Shown here: piece after piece, positions 44,068-51,811 of the stretch
Layout of the letters: each line of letters starts with the position of its first letter
How positions within the stretch are numbered: position 1 is the first letter of the stretch
Origin: Pararhizobium sp. YC-54
GTDB taxonomy: Bacteria > Pseudomonadota > Alphaproteobacteria > Rhizobiales > Rhizobiaceae
NCBI RefSeq assembly: GCF_025847205.1
Contig: NZ_JAOYTH010000009.1
Location: 124,001 to 188,000 of the forward strand
Length of the DNA stretch: 64,000 bases
Reading direction: 5' to 3'
Translations under genes and position numbers: made by a program
Notes under the pieces: model-generated
Told to the model about the DNA's origin: nothing
Databases searched by the model: none
The model's input: the letters and a program-made list of their open reading frames with translations, nothing else

Positions 44068-45108
44068 ATGACCATCACGTTCAGGAGCGAAACGTTCCGC
44101 GACGACTTCACCTTCCGCAACAGCCTTTACAATATCAGGCGGTTTCCCTTCCCCTTCGATCGCGACGAGTACATGTACTCGGTCAACATGGAGCCGCATA
44201 TCCGGGGCAAGACGGACAGCGTTTTTGAAAACCTGATCGATGTCGATGAGCACTATGTCGCCGAGATGCACGACCGGGCGCTGGTGCTGAAGGAGGATCC
44301 GCTGCGCTGCCAGGCCCTGCCGCACATGATGGCGGCGCAATGGGACACGCTAGAACTCCTGATGGAGCATCAGGCGCAGGATTATCCCGAGCACTTCACG
44401 CTGACAAAAGACGGCGACCGCTGGCGCTGGATCAACCGGCCGATGGGCATCGACGACACCTTCACCTTCGGCGATCCCTCCACCCTGCCCTATCCGCCGA
44501 TGGAATACATCACGCGGCAGGCCCAGGGCGATTTCTGTATCGTCGATCAGCGCGACAACAATCTCTGGATGGATGCCGGCATGGTCACCACCCAGGCCGA
44601 CTGGTCGCTCGATTTCGACATCGGCATGAATTTTATGGAATGGCACGGCCCGGTGCCGCTCGCCCACCAGATCGGCGTGTTCGACCGGGCGCTGAAATTC
44701 CTCCTGAACCTGCAGCAGGGCAAGCCGACGCGCCGCCTCAACTGGACGATGACCGTCAATCCGCGGCTCGATACCTCGCCGGAAAACTACCACAAATGGG
44801 GTCCGGACCGCGCGACGGTGACACCGGAGAATGTCGGCGAAAAGATGCATCTGCGCGTCGAACTGCAGAGCCTGTGGCGCCTGCCGCGCTCCAACGCCAT
44901 CCTCTTCGTCATCCGCTGCTACCTGATCAGCCTCGACGAACTGGTAACCGTCCCCAAATGGGGCCGGCGCCTGCCGCGTGTGCTCAAGAGCCTGCCGCCG
45001 GAAATCGCCGACTACAAGGGCCTGACCCGCAACCGGCCGATCATGATCGACTGGCTGGCGAAATACGACGACGGGGCACCGACGAGCGCGGGGATCTATC
45101 CGGATTGA
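44068..45108 (+). CDS. dmmA: Heme-dependent dimethylamine N-demethylase subunit (DUF3445)
   Basis: A 346-residue DUF3445 protein (FRNSLYNIRRFPFPFDRDEYMYSVNM, LVTTQADWSLDFDIGMNFMEWHGPVP, LRVELQSLWRLPRSNAILFVIRCYLISLDELV). Proteins of this family were shown to be heme-containing oxidative N-demethylases, and DmmA is the catalytic subunit for dimethylamine to methylamine plus formaldehyde. It follows dmmB by 33 bases and precedes tmm. Cytoplasmic; no signal peptide. Confidence 0.87.
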   Translation: MTITFRSETFRDDFTFRNSLYNIRRFPFPFDRDEYMYSVNMEPHIRGKTDSVFENLIDVDEHYVAEMHDRALVLKEDPLRCQALPHMMAAQWDTLELLMEHQAQDYPEHFTLTKDGDRWRWINRPMGIDDTFTFGDPSTLPYPPMEYITRQAQGDFCIVDQRDNNLWMDAGMVTTQADWSLDFDIGMNFMEWHGPVPLAHQIGVFDRALKFLLNLQQGKPTRRLNWTMTVNPRLDTSPENYHKWGPDRATVTPENVGEKMHLRVELQSLWRLPRSNAILFVIRCYLISLDELVTVPKWGRRLPRVLKSLPPEIADYKGLTRNRPIMIDWLAKYDDGAPTSAGIYPD

Positions 45109-45117
45109 GAGGTTAAG

Positions 45118-45272
45118 CCCCTCCCCAACCCTCCCCACAAGGGGGAGGGAGCGACCTCTTCCCGGTGCCCGCCGGTGTTCTTTTCGGCAGCCACAAGGAA
45201 ATAGCGTCGGAATGCGCTGGCGAGCGGGTCCGGCAGATTAGCCCTCCCCCTTGTGGGGAGGGTTGGGAGGGG
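45118..45272. repeat. Long inverted-repeat element between dmmA and tmm
   Basis: About 31-base arms at 45118-45149 (starting CCCCTCCCCAACCCTCCCCA) and 45242-45272 are near-perfect reverse complements enclosing about 90 bases. It is a different family from the 20821/25958/37171/58652 elements. It lies inside the presumed five-gene operon and could attenuate tmm expression relative to dmmDCBA. Confidence 0.88.
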
Positions 45273-45323
45273 TCTTCTCCACAAACAGTGCACGTACAAC
45301 AAAAACAAAGGGAACTGACAGAC

Positions 45324-46661
45324 ATGACCAGAGTAGCCGTGATCGGCGCAGGGCCCTCGGGCCTTGCTCAGCTAAGAGCCTTCCAGTCCGCCGCCCAGAA
45401 AGGCGCTGAAATTCCCGAAGTGGTCTGCTTCGAAAAGCAGGCCGACTGGGGTGGTTTGTGGAATTACACGTGGCGCACCGGGCTTGATGAATATGGCGAG
45501 CCCGTTCACGGCAGCATGTACCGCTATCTCTGGTCGAACGGCCCGAAGGAATGCCTGGAATTCGCCGACTACTCCTTCGAGGAACATTTCGGCAAGCCGA
45601 TCGGCTCCTATCCGCCCCGCGCCGTACTCTGGGACTACATCAAGGGCCGGGTCGAAAAGGCCAACGTGCGTAAATGGGTGCGCTTCTCGACGCCGGTGCG
45701 CATGGTCCGGTTCGACGAGGCCACGAAGAAATTCACGGTGACCGCCCACAACCGCATCGAAGACCGGATGTATGACGAGGAATTCGACTATGTCGTCGTC
45801 GCCTCCGGCCATTTCTCGACCCCGCACGTTCCCTATTTCGAGGGCGTCCGCACCTTCGGTGGCCGCGTCCTGCATGCCCATGATTTCCGCGACGCGCTGG
45901 AATTCAAGGACAAGAACGTGCTGATCGTCGGCCGCAGCTATTCGGCCGAGGACATCGGCTCGCAATGCTGGAAATACGGCGCGAAATCGGTGACGACGAG
46001 CTACCGCTCCAAGCCGATGGGGTTCAAATGGCCGGAGCGCTTCGAAGAGCGGCCGCTGTTGCAGAAACTCGTCAACAAGACGGCCCATTTTGCCGATGGA
46101 TCGACCAAGGAAGTCGATGCGCTGATCCTGTGCACCGGCTATCTCCACCATTTCCCCTTCCTGCCCGACGACCTGCGCCTGAAGACCGCCAACCGCCTGT
46201 GGTCCGACAGCCTCTACAAGGGCGTCGTCTACGAGGACAATCCGCAGTTGATGTATATCGGCATGCAGGACCAGTTCTACACCTTCAACATGTTCGACGC
46301 CCAGGCCTGGTTCGCCCGCGACGTGATCATGGACCGCATCAAGCTGCCCTCGAAGGAGGAAATGAAGGCGCATTTCGACAGGTGGCGCGCCCGCGAGGAA
46401 ACCCTTGAAGATGCCGAGCAGATGATCTGGTTCCAGGGCGATTACGTCATCGAGCTTTTGGAGCACACCGACTATCCGAAGTTCGACGTCAAGGGCACCA
46501 ACAAGACCTTCATGGAATGGGAGCACCACAAGGCCGAAAACATCATGGGCTTCCGCGACAATGCCTACAAATCGCTGATGACCGGCACGATGGCGCCCAA
46601 GCATCACACGCCCTGGCTGGAGGCGATGGACGATACGCTGGAAGTCTACCTGAAGAACTGA
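45324..46661 (+). CDS. tmm: Trimethylamine monooxygenase (flavin-containing monooxygenase)
   Basis: A 445-residue FMO; ATG 45324 follows AAGGGAA. FAD site GAGPSG (8-13), NADPH site [13 protein letters not shown] (202-214) and the FMO-type [12 protein letters not shown] (161-172) are present. SYSAED and the overall length match bacterial Tmm, which converts trimethylamine to its N-oxide with NADPH and O2. Clustering with dmm genes and tdm makes other FMO substrates less likely. The same class can make indigo from indole, an observable trait. Confidence 0.9.
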   Translation: MTRVAVIGAGPSGLAQLRAFQSAAQKGAEIPEVVCFEKQADWGGLWNYTWRTGLDEYGEPVHGSMYRYLWSNGPKECLEFADYSFEEHFGKPIGSYPPRAVLWDYIKGRVEKANVRKWVRFSTPVRMVRFDEATKKFTVTAHNRIEDRMYDEEFDYVVVASGHFSTPHVPYFEGVRTFGGRVLHAHDFRDALEFKDKNVLIVGRSYSAEDIGSQCWKYGAKSVTTSYRSKPMGFKWPERFEERPLLQKLVNKTAHFADGSTKEVDALILCTGYLHHFPFLPDDLRLKTANRLWSDSLYKGVVYEDNPQLMYIGMQDQFYTFNMFDAQAWFARDVIMDRIKLPSKEEMKAHFDRWRAREETLEDAEQMIWFQGDYVIELLEHTDYPKFDVKGTNKTFMEWEHHKAENIMGFRDNAYKSLMTGTMAPKHHTPWLEAMDDTLEVYLKN

Positions 46662-46693
46662 TCGTGCTTTGCCGATAATACAGCCGAAGGCCC

Positions 46694-46819
46694 ATGCAAC
46701 GGCCTTCGGCGCAGCGAGGCGCCGGCTTTGCCGTTCTTGCCTCGGAGATGCGGACGCTCGCCAACGATTCCGAGGCCATCGCTCGCCAGATTGCGACTGC
46801 GCAAGGCAAGTCGAGCTGA
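46694..46819 (+). pseudogene. Remnant of a methyl-accepting chemotaxis protein signalling domain
   Basis: A 41-residue frame from ATG 46694 to TGA 46817 contains GAGFAVLASEMRTLANDSEAIARQI, recognisably the hairpin-tip-flanking segment of MCP signalling domains (typically GxGFAVVAxEVRxLAxxS). No ligand, HAMP or remaining signalling sequence is present. It is a scar between tmm and the ParD gene, left by deletion or recombination. Confidence 0.6.
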
Positions 46820-46927
46820 CGCCCCTCGGTTCTTGAGGGCAATGCGCTGACAGGCTGCGCAGTTCGCAATAAGCGTTTTTGTGATTTGTTCTTATCCATG
46901 ATAGGATGCCCAAAAGGAGTATTCCGC

Positions 46928-47194
46928 ATGGCCACCATGACCATATCCCTGCCCGACCCCATGAAAGAATGGATCGAAGCCCAGATCAGCAAGGGCGAAT
47001 ATGCGAGCACCAGCGACTATGTACGCGATCTCGTCCGCCGCGATCGATCCCGCCGGAATCAGGAATTGACGATCGAAGAGTTGCGCCAAATCGTTGCCGA
47101 CTCACGGTCCAGCGGCACCGGCAAGCAGAACATCGACGAGATTTTCGAGAATGCCGAGCGCCTTGCAAGGGCAAGGGGCGTCGTGCGTGAGTAG
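46928..47194 (+). CDS. parD: ParD-family (CopG/RHH) antitoxin without toxin partner
   Basis: An 88-residue protein; ATG 46928 follows AAGGAG. The ribbon-helix-helix start MATMTISLPDPMKEWIEAQISKGEYASTSDYVRDLVRRD is classic ParD. The tail SSGTGKQNIDEIFENAERLARARG should bind a ParE toxin, but the 58 bases to tdm contain no parE, and tdm is on the opposite strand. The antitoxin therefore looks orphaned, either as an anti-addiction module or as a leftover. Confidence 0.85.
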   Translation: MATMTISLPDPMKEWIEAQISKGEYASTSDYVRDLVRRDRSRRNQELTIEELRQIVADSRSSGTGKQNIDEIFENAERLARARGVVRE

Positions 47195-47252
47195 CCTGCT
47201 GAAACTCTAAGGTGCTCTCAGCGACAGGCCCCCAGCGCCCGGCCTATCAACG

Positions 47253-49622
47253 TTAAGAACGCGGCTTCAGCTTCTGCGGATCGTAATGCGCAAGCGGCAC
47301 AATCCTCGCCGGTAGCCGCTTCTGCTGACCGTCGAGCTTGCCGATCTCGACTTCTGTACCGACCTCGGAATGCAACACGTCCATCCGTGCCAGCGCGATT
47401 GTCTTTTTCAGGAGCGGCGAGCGCGTCGAACTGGTGACGACGCCGACCTGGGCGCGGCCGATATGCACGGTGTCACCGTGGCCAACGGCGTCATTGGCGT
47501 CGATATCGAGCCCGACCAGCTTGTAGCGCGGGTTTTCCTTGCGCTTGATCAGCGCCTCGCGGCCGATGAAATCGTCGGTCTTCGACTTCAGCGGCACGGT
47601 AAAGCCAATACCGGCTTCAAAGGGGTCGGTCTGGTCGGAGAAATCATAATGGGCAAAGACGAGACCGGCCTCGATGCGCACCATGTCGAGCGCTTCCAGT
47701 CCCATCGGCTTCAGCCCATGCTTCTGGCCAGCCTCCCAGACGGCATCGAACACGGCAAGCGCGTCCTTCGGATGACAGAAGATTTCGTAGCCAAGTTCGC
47801 CGGTATAGCCGGTGCGCGAGACGACGACCGGCGCGCCTTCGAAATGGCCGATACGGCCGACGGCGAAGCGGAACCATTCGAGTTCGCCGATCGAGGGCTG
47901 CGATGGTGCCGTCCAGATGATCTCCTTGATGATCTCGCGGCTGTTCGGCCCCTGGACGGCCAGATTGTGCATCTGGTCGGTGGAGGAGCGCACCCAGGCC
48001 TTGTAGCCCATCTTCTCGGCCTGCTCGCGCAGCCAGATACCGCTGACGTCATCGCCGCCGATCCAGCGGAAATTGTTGTCCCCAAGACGGAACACCGTGC
48101 CGTCATCGATCATGCCGCCGTTCTCGTAGCACATGGCCGTATAGACCACCTGCCCCGGCGACAGCTTGCGGATATCGCGGGTGACGCAATATTGCAGCAG
48201 CGCCTCCGCATCCGGCCCGGTCACCTCGAATTTCCTGAGTGGTGACAGGTCCATGACCACGGCCTTTTCCCGGCAGGCCCAGTATTCCTCGATCGGCCCT
48301 TCATTGTTGAAGCGGTTCGCAAGCCAGTAGCCGCGATACTCCGCGTGATTTCGGGTCAGGCCTGAGAAGCGGGGGTGGAAAGCGGTTTCCTGGGTCATTT
48401 CTGGCTCTGCATCGGGGGTCATTCGGATGGCGACGGCGCGCGAGAACTTCTCTTTGTCCGAATAGGTGCGGACATGAATGTCGGTCGGGTTCCACGCATT
48501 GGCGGCATCGATATCGTCGGGGCATGACGAGGACACGCAGACCAGATCGGTCAGCGCCCGCATCAGCACATAATCGCCCGGCCGCGACCAGGGTTCGTCG
48601 AGATAGAGCTGGTTATGGTGATCGACATTGGTGTTGTAGAAATAGTTGAGCGCTTCCCAGCCCTTGCGCGGTGCAATGCCATATGGCGCCAGCGCATGGT
48701 TGAAATTGTCGGTACAATTGACATGGCCGGGATAGCCCATGTCGTCGTAATAGCGCGAATTGCAGGCGGTTGCGAAGGCATCATGGCGCCCGACCGTATC
48801 CTGCACGATCTCCACCAGCGGCTCGAAATCCCGATCGAAAGCCTTCGATGGCAGGCCGGGCGTCGGATAGCTGCGCCCGAGCAAGGTCCTCGTCACCGTC
48901 GCATCCAGCGCCAGATCCAGCCCCTTGTCGACCTTGCGGGCCGAAAAAGCCTGAAAATCGGTGCATTGCCGGCCGGAGACATCGATCACCTGAATGAACT
49001 CGCCGGCCCGCACGAAATAGGCCGAAGCCCTCGCCGCCTGGATGCGCAGATCCTGCACCGGATCGGCCATCGGCTCCGGCAGCATCTCCTCATACGTGCG
49101 CTCGATCCGGGTGCGGGTCACGCGCAGTTCGAGCGCGGTCGCTGTGTTCTGTGCCTCCGCATCCATCGGCGGCGCCGGTGCCGCGACGATCAGCAACCCG
49201 TCAAGCGCGATGGTCAATTCGGCCGCAGCCCCCGGCGACGAGCTTTCGCCGAACAGGACCAGAGCCTGCGCCCCAGCGGGATCGACGTTTCTTCGTTTCA
49301 GAGCGCTCAGCGTTCGCCGCGCGCTGTCTTCGTCGCGGGCAAGAATTTCCTGAAGCCCATAGGCGGGCCGCGAAAAGCGGACCCCAAGACCGGCCGCGTT
49401 GAACCGCCCCCCGGCATCGATAAAGCTGACTTCGCCAAGCTGTCCGCCTTCGACATCCTTGATGGCGATCCGGTCACCGGCCATCACCTTGACGACCGTC
49501 GTTCCGCGCCCCTTGACGCGGTAGCGCTCGACGCCGGCTGGCAGAACCGGAATGCCCGGCCGCAGAATCGTGCTCGGCCGCGGCGGCATCACAGTGCCTG
49601 CAAATCGTCCGGAATCGGTCAT
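47253..49622 (-). CDS. tdm: Trimethylamine N-oxide demethylase (DUF1989-GcvT)
   Basis: A 789-residue protein; start 49622 (MTDSGRFAG) after GGAG. The N-terminus (about 20-370) is a DUF1989/urea-carboxylase-associated domain; the C-terminus (about 400-785) is a GcvT folate-binding domain. C287, C303 and C367 are spaced 16 and 64 residues apart, the same spacing as I recall for the zinc-binding cysteines of characterised Methylocella Tdm. Tdm splits trimethylamine N-oxide into dimethylamine and formaldehyde without a redox cofactor. It faces away from the permease at 49914 and converges on tmm/parD. The long open frame to 49859 upstream is not part of the gene. Confidence 0.88.
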   Translation of the reverse strand: MTDSGRFAGTVMPPRPSTILRPGIPVLPAGVERYRVKGRGTTVVKVMAGDRIAIKDVEGGQLGEVSFIDAGGRFNAAGLGVRFSRPAYGLQEILARDEDSARRTLSALKRRNVDPAGAQALVLFGESSSPGAAAELTIALDGLLIVAAPAPPMDAEAQNTATALELRVTRTRIERTYEEMLPEPMADPVQDLRIQAARASAYFVRAGEFIQVIDVSGRQCTDFQAFSARKVDKGLDLALDATVTRTLLGRSYPTPGLPSKAFDRDFEPLVEIVQDTVGRHDAFATACNSRYYDDMGYPGHVNCTDNFNHALAPYGIAPRKGWEALNYFYNTNVDHHNQLYLDEPWSRPGDYVLMRALTDLVCVSSSCPDDIDAANAWNPTDIHVRTYSDKEKFSRAVAIRMTPDAEPEMTQETAFHPRFSGLTRNHAEYRGYWLANRFNNEGPIEEYWACREKAVVMDLSPLRKFEVTGPDAEALLQYCVTRDIRKLSPGQVVYTAMCYENGGMIDDGTVFRLGDNNFRWIGGDDVSGIWLREQAEKMGYKAWVRSSTDQMHNLAVQGPNSREIIKEIIWTAPSQPSIGELEWFRFAVGRIGHFEGAPVVVSRTGYTGELGYEIFCHPKDALAVFDAVWEAGQKHGLKPMGLEALDMVRIEAGLVFAHYDFSDQTDPFEAGIGFTVPLKSKTDDFIGREALIKRKENPRYKLVGLDIDANDAVGHGDTVHIGRAQVGVVTSSTRSPLLKKTIALARMDVLHSEVGTEVEIGKLDGQQKRLPARIVPLAHYDPQKLKPRS

Positions 49623-49913
49623 CTCAGCTCCATCCGAGGGCACAGCCGGTTCGGCGGTCCACAGGCACCGCTTTATGCACCGGCAATATGGCCAAACTAT
49701 CCTATGGGAGGCCGCCGAAAGTAAAGAGAGACTTGACCGAGAAGAAAAAAAATTCACTATGAAGATAAGTTGCGGTCGCGAAATTAAAACGGGAACAGAT
49801 GGCGACACTGCGAAAACGCAGGCGCCATCCAGCGAAGATACCGCAGCGATAACCATCATAAAGGGGACGCGCGAAAACGCGCTTCAAGACAAAACTGGAC
49901 GAGGAGACTGTTT

Positions 49914-51701
49914 ATGGCATCTATCGTTGAGACCGAGGGATCGGCCCCTGCCTCAGGCACCGGGCTGATCCGCGCGCTGGACTGGAAAGGGGCATTCTGG
50001 GTCGCCGCCGGCGTACCGCCGCTGGTGCTCTTCTCCATCGGCGGCATCGCAGGCACGACAGGCAAGCTCGCCTTCGTGGTCTGGATCATTTCCATGCTGA
50101 TGGGGTTCCTGCAATCCTTCACCTATGCCGAAATCGCCGGCATGTTCGGCAACAAATCGGGCGGCGCATCGATCTATGGCGCCACCGCCTGGCTGCGCTA
50201 TTCGAAATTCATCGCGCCCCTGTCGGTGTGGTGCAACTGGTTCGCCTGGTCGCCGGTGCTGTCGCTCGGCTGCGCCATCGCCGCGGGCTATATTCTCAAC
50301 GCCCTGTTCCCCATTCCCGGTGCCGGTTCCCCGGCCGTGATGGAGTGGATCAACGCCAATATGGCAACGCTGACGGCCGATAGCCCGCGCGTGACCGAAT
50401 GGCTCGCCGCCAATGCCGACAAGACGCCGCAGGACGCCATCTCCGCGCTGCTTTCGACCGATGCCATCGCCGCGCTGACACCGGCGATCCGCAGCTGGTC
50501 GCTGATCACTTTCGACATTCCGTTTCTTGCAACGGCAAACCTGAACGCCACGTTCGTCATCGGCGGCATCCTGATGCTGATCATCTTCGCGATCCAGCAT
50601 CGTGGTATCCAGGGCACGGCGAGCGTGCAGAAATGGCTCGCCATCATCGTCCTGTTGCCGCTCCTGATCATCGGCCTCTATCCGATCTTCTCCGGCCAGA
50701 TCGACAGCGCCAATGTCACCAACCTCGTGCCGCCGACAGCCGGCTATTCCGGTGTCGACGGCGTCTGGAGCAATGGCGGCTGGACGCTGTTTCTCGGCGG
50801 TCTCTATATCGCCGCCTGGTCGACCTACGGGTTCGAGACGGCTGTCTGCTACACCCGCGAACTGAAGAACCCGAAGACCGATACGTTCAAGGCGATCTTC
50901 TATGCCGGCCTGCTCTGCTGCCTGTTCTTCTTCCTCATTCCCTTCACCTTCCAGGGCGTTCTCGGCCATGCCGGCATGCTCGCGCCCGGCATCGTCGATG
51001 GCACCGGTGTTGCGGAAGCCTTGGCAAGCCTCGTTCATGGCGGCAGGATCATCACGCAGATCCTCGTCATCCTGATGATCATGGCGCTGTTCCTCGCCAT
51101 CATGACCGCAATGGCCGGTTCGTCGCGCACGCTCTACCAGGGCTCGAAGGACGGCTGGCTGCCGAAGTATCTCGATCACGTCAACGAGCACGGCGCTCCG
51201 ACCCGCGCCATGTGGACCGACTTCGCCTTCAACCTCATCCTGCTCGCCATCGCCTCCGACGTGGCCGGCTACTTCTTCGTGCTGGCCGTATCCAATGTCG
51301 GCTACATCATCTTCAACTTCCTCAACCTCAACGCCGGCTGGATCCATCGCATGGACTCAAGCCACATCCAGCGCCCCTGGAAGGCCCCGACCTGGCTGAT
51401 CGGCCTCAATACGGTTCTTGCCTTCGTCAACGCGCTGTTCCTCGGCGCCGGCGCCAAGGTCTGGGGCTACTCCAACGCGCTCTGGATCGGCTTCATCTTC
51501 GCCGCTCTCATCCTGCCGGTCTTTGCCTATCGTCACTATGTGCGTGACGGCGGCAAGTTCCCGGCAGGCGCGATGGAAGACCTTGGCCTCGTCGGCCAGG
51601 ATCTGGGCGTCAAGAAAGCCGGCATCCTGCCCTACGTGGCACTCGCCGCCGGCCTTGCCGTCGTTCTGGCTGCAAACGCCTACTTCCAGCTGCCGGCCTG
51701 A
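49914..51701 (+). CDS. APC-superfamily permease, candidate methylated-amine carrier
   Basis: A 595-residue inner-membrane transporter with about 12-13 hydrophobic helices; start GGCATC-adjacent ATG 49914 with AGGAGA upstream. The pattern GGIAGTTGKLAFVVWIISMLMGFLQSFTYAEIAG and the helix near AAWSTYGFETAVCYTRELKNPKTD fit APC amino-acid/amine permeases. It contains an unusual extended periplasmic stretch around 140-195. The gene is divergent from tdm across a 291-base gap, so a shared regulator is likely and the substrate could be TMA, TMAO or methylamine. Substrate is inference. Confidence 0.8.
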   Translation: MASIVETEGSAPASGTGLIRALDWKGAFWVAAGVPPLVLFSIGGIAGTTGKLAFVVWIISMLMGFLQSFTYAEIAGMFGNKSGGASIYGATAWLRYSKFIAPLSVWCNWFAWSPVLSLGCAIAAGYILNALFPIPGAGSPAVMEWINANMATLTADSPRVTEWLAANADKTPQDAISALLSTDAIAALTPAIRSWSLITFDIPFLATANLNATFVIGGILMLIIFAIQHRGIQGTASVQKWLAIIVLLPLLIIGLYPIFSGQIDSANVTNLVPPTAGYSGVDGVWSNGGWTLFLGGLYIAAWSTYGFETAVCYTRELKNPKTDTFKAIFYAGLLCCLFFFLIPFTFQGVLGHAGMLAPGIVDGTGVAEALASLVHGGRIITQILVILMIMALFLAIMTAMAGSSRTLYQGSKDGWLPKYLDHVNEHGAPTRAMWTDFAFNLILLAIASDVAGYFFVLAVSNVGYIIFNFLNLNAGWIHRMDSSHIQRPWKAPTWLIGLNTVLAFVNALFLGAGAKVWGYSNALWIGFIFAALILPVFAYRHYVRDGGKFPAGAMEDLGLVGQDLGVKKAGILPYVALAAGLAVVLAANAYFQLPA

Positions 51702-51726
51702 CCGGTCTGGTGCAGTCACCGTCGAC

Positions 51727-51763
51727 AAAGGTCCGCGCATCGGCAGGTGCGCGGACCTTTTGC
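51727..51763 (+). terminator. Rho-independent terminator after the permease gene
   Basis: The stem AAAGGTCCGCGCA (51727-51739) pairs with 51748-51760 around an 8-base loop and ends in CCTTTTG. It lies 26 bases after the permease stop and may work in both directions. Confidence 0.85.
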
Positions 51764-51811
51764 GTTGCGGGCCGATCTCTGGCGCAAACAGCGCCAGGAG
51801 ACGACCGAGCG

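Noticed and set aside
49623-49859. N-terminal extension of tdm to base 49859
   Set aside because: The added residues are unrelated to the family and Tdm-like sequence begins at 49622 with a GGAG site; the interval is better read as a divergent promoter region.
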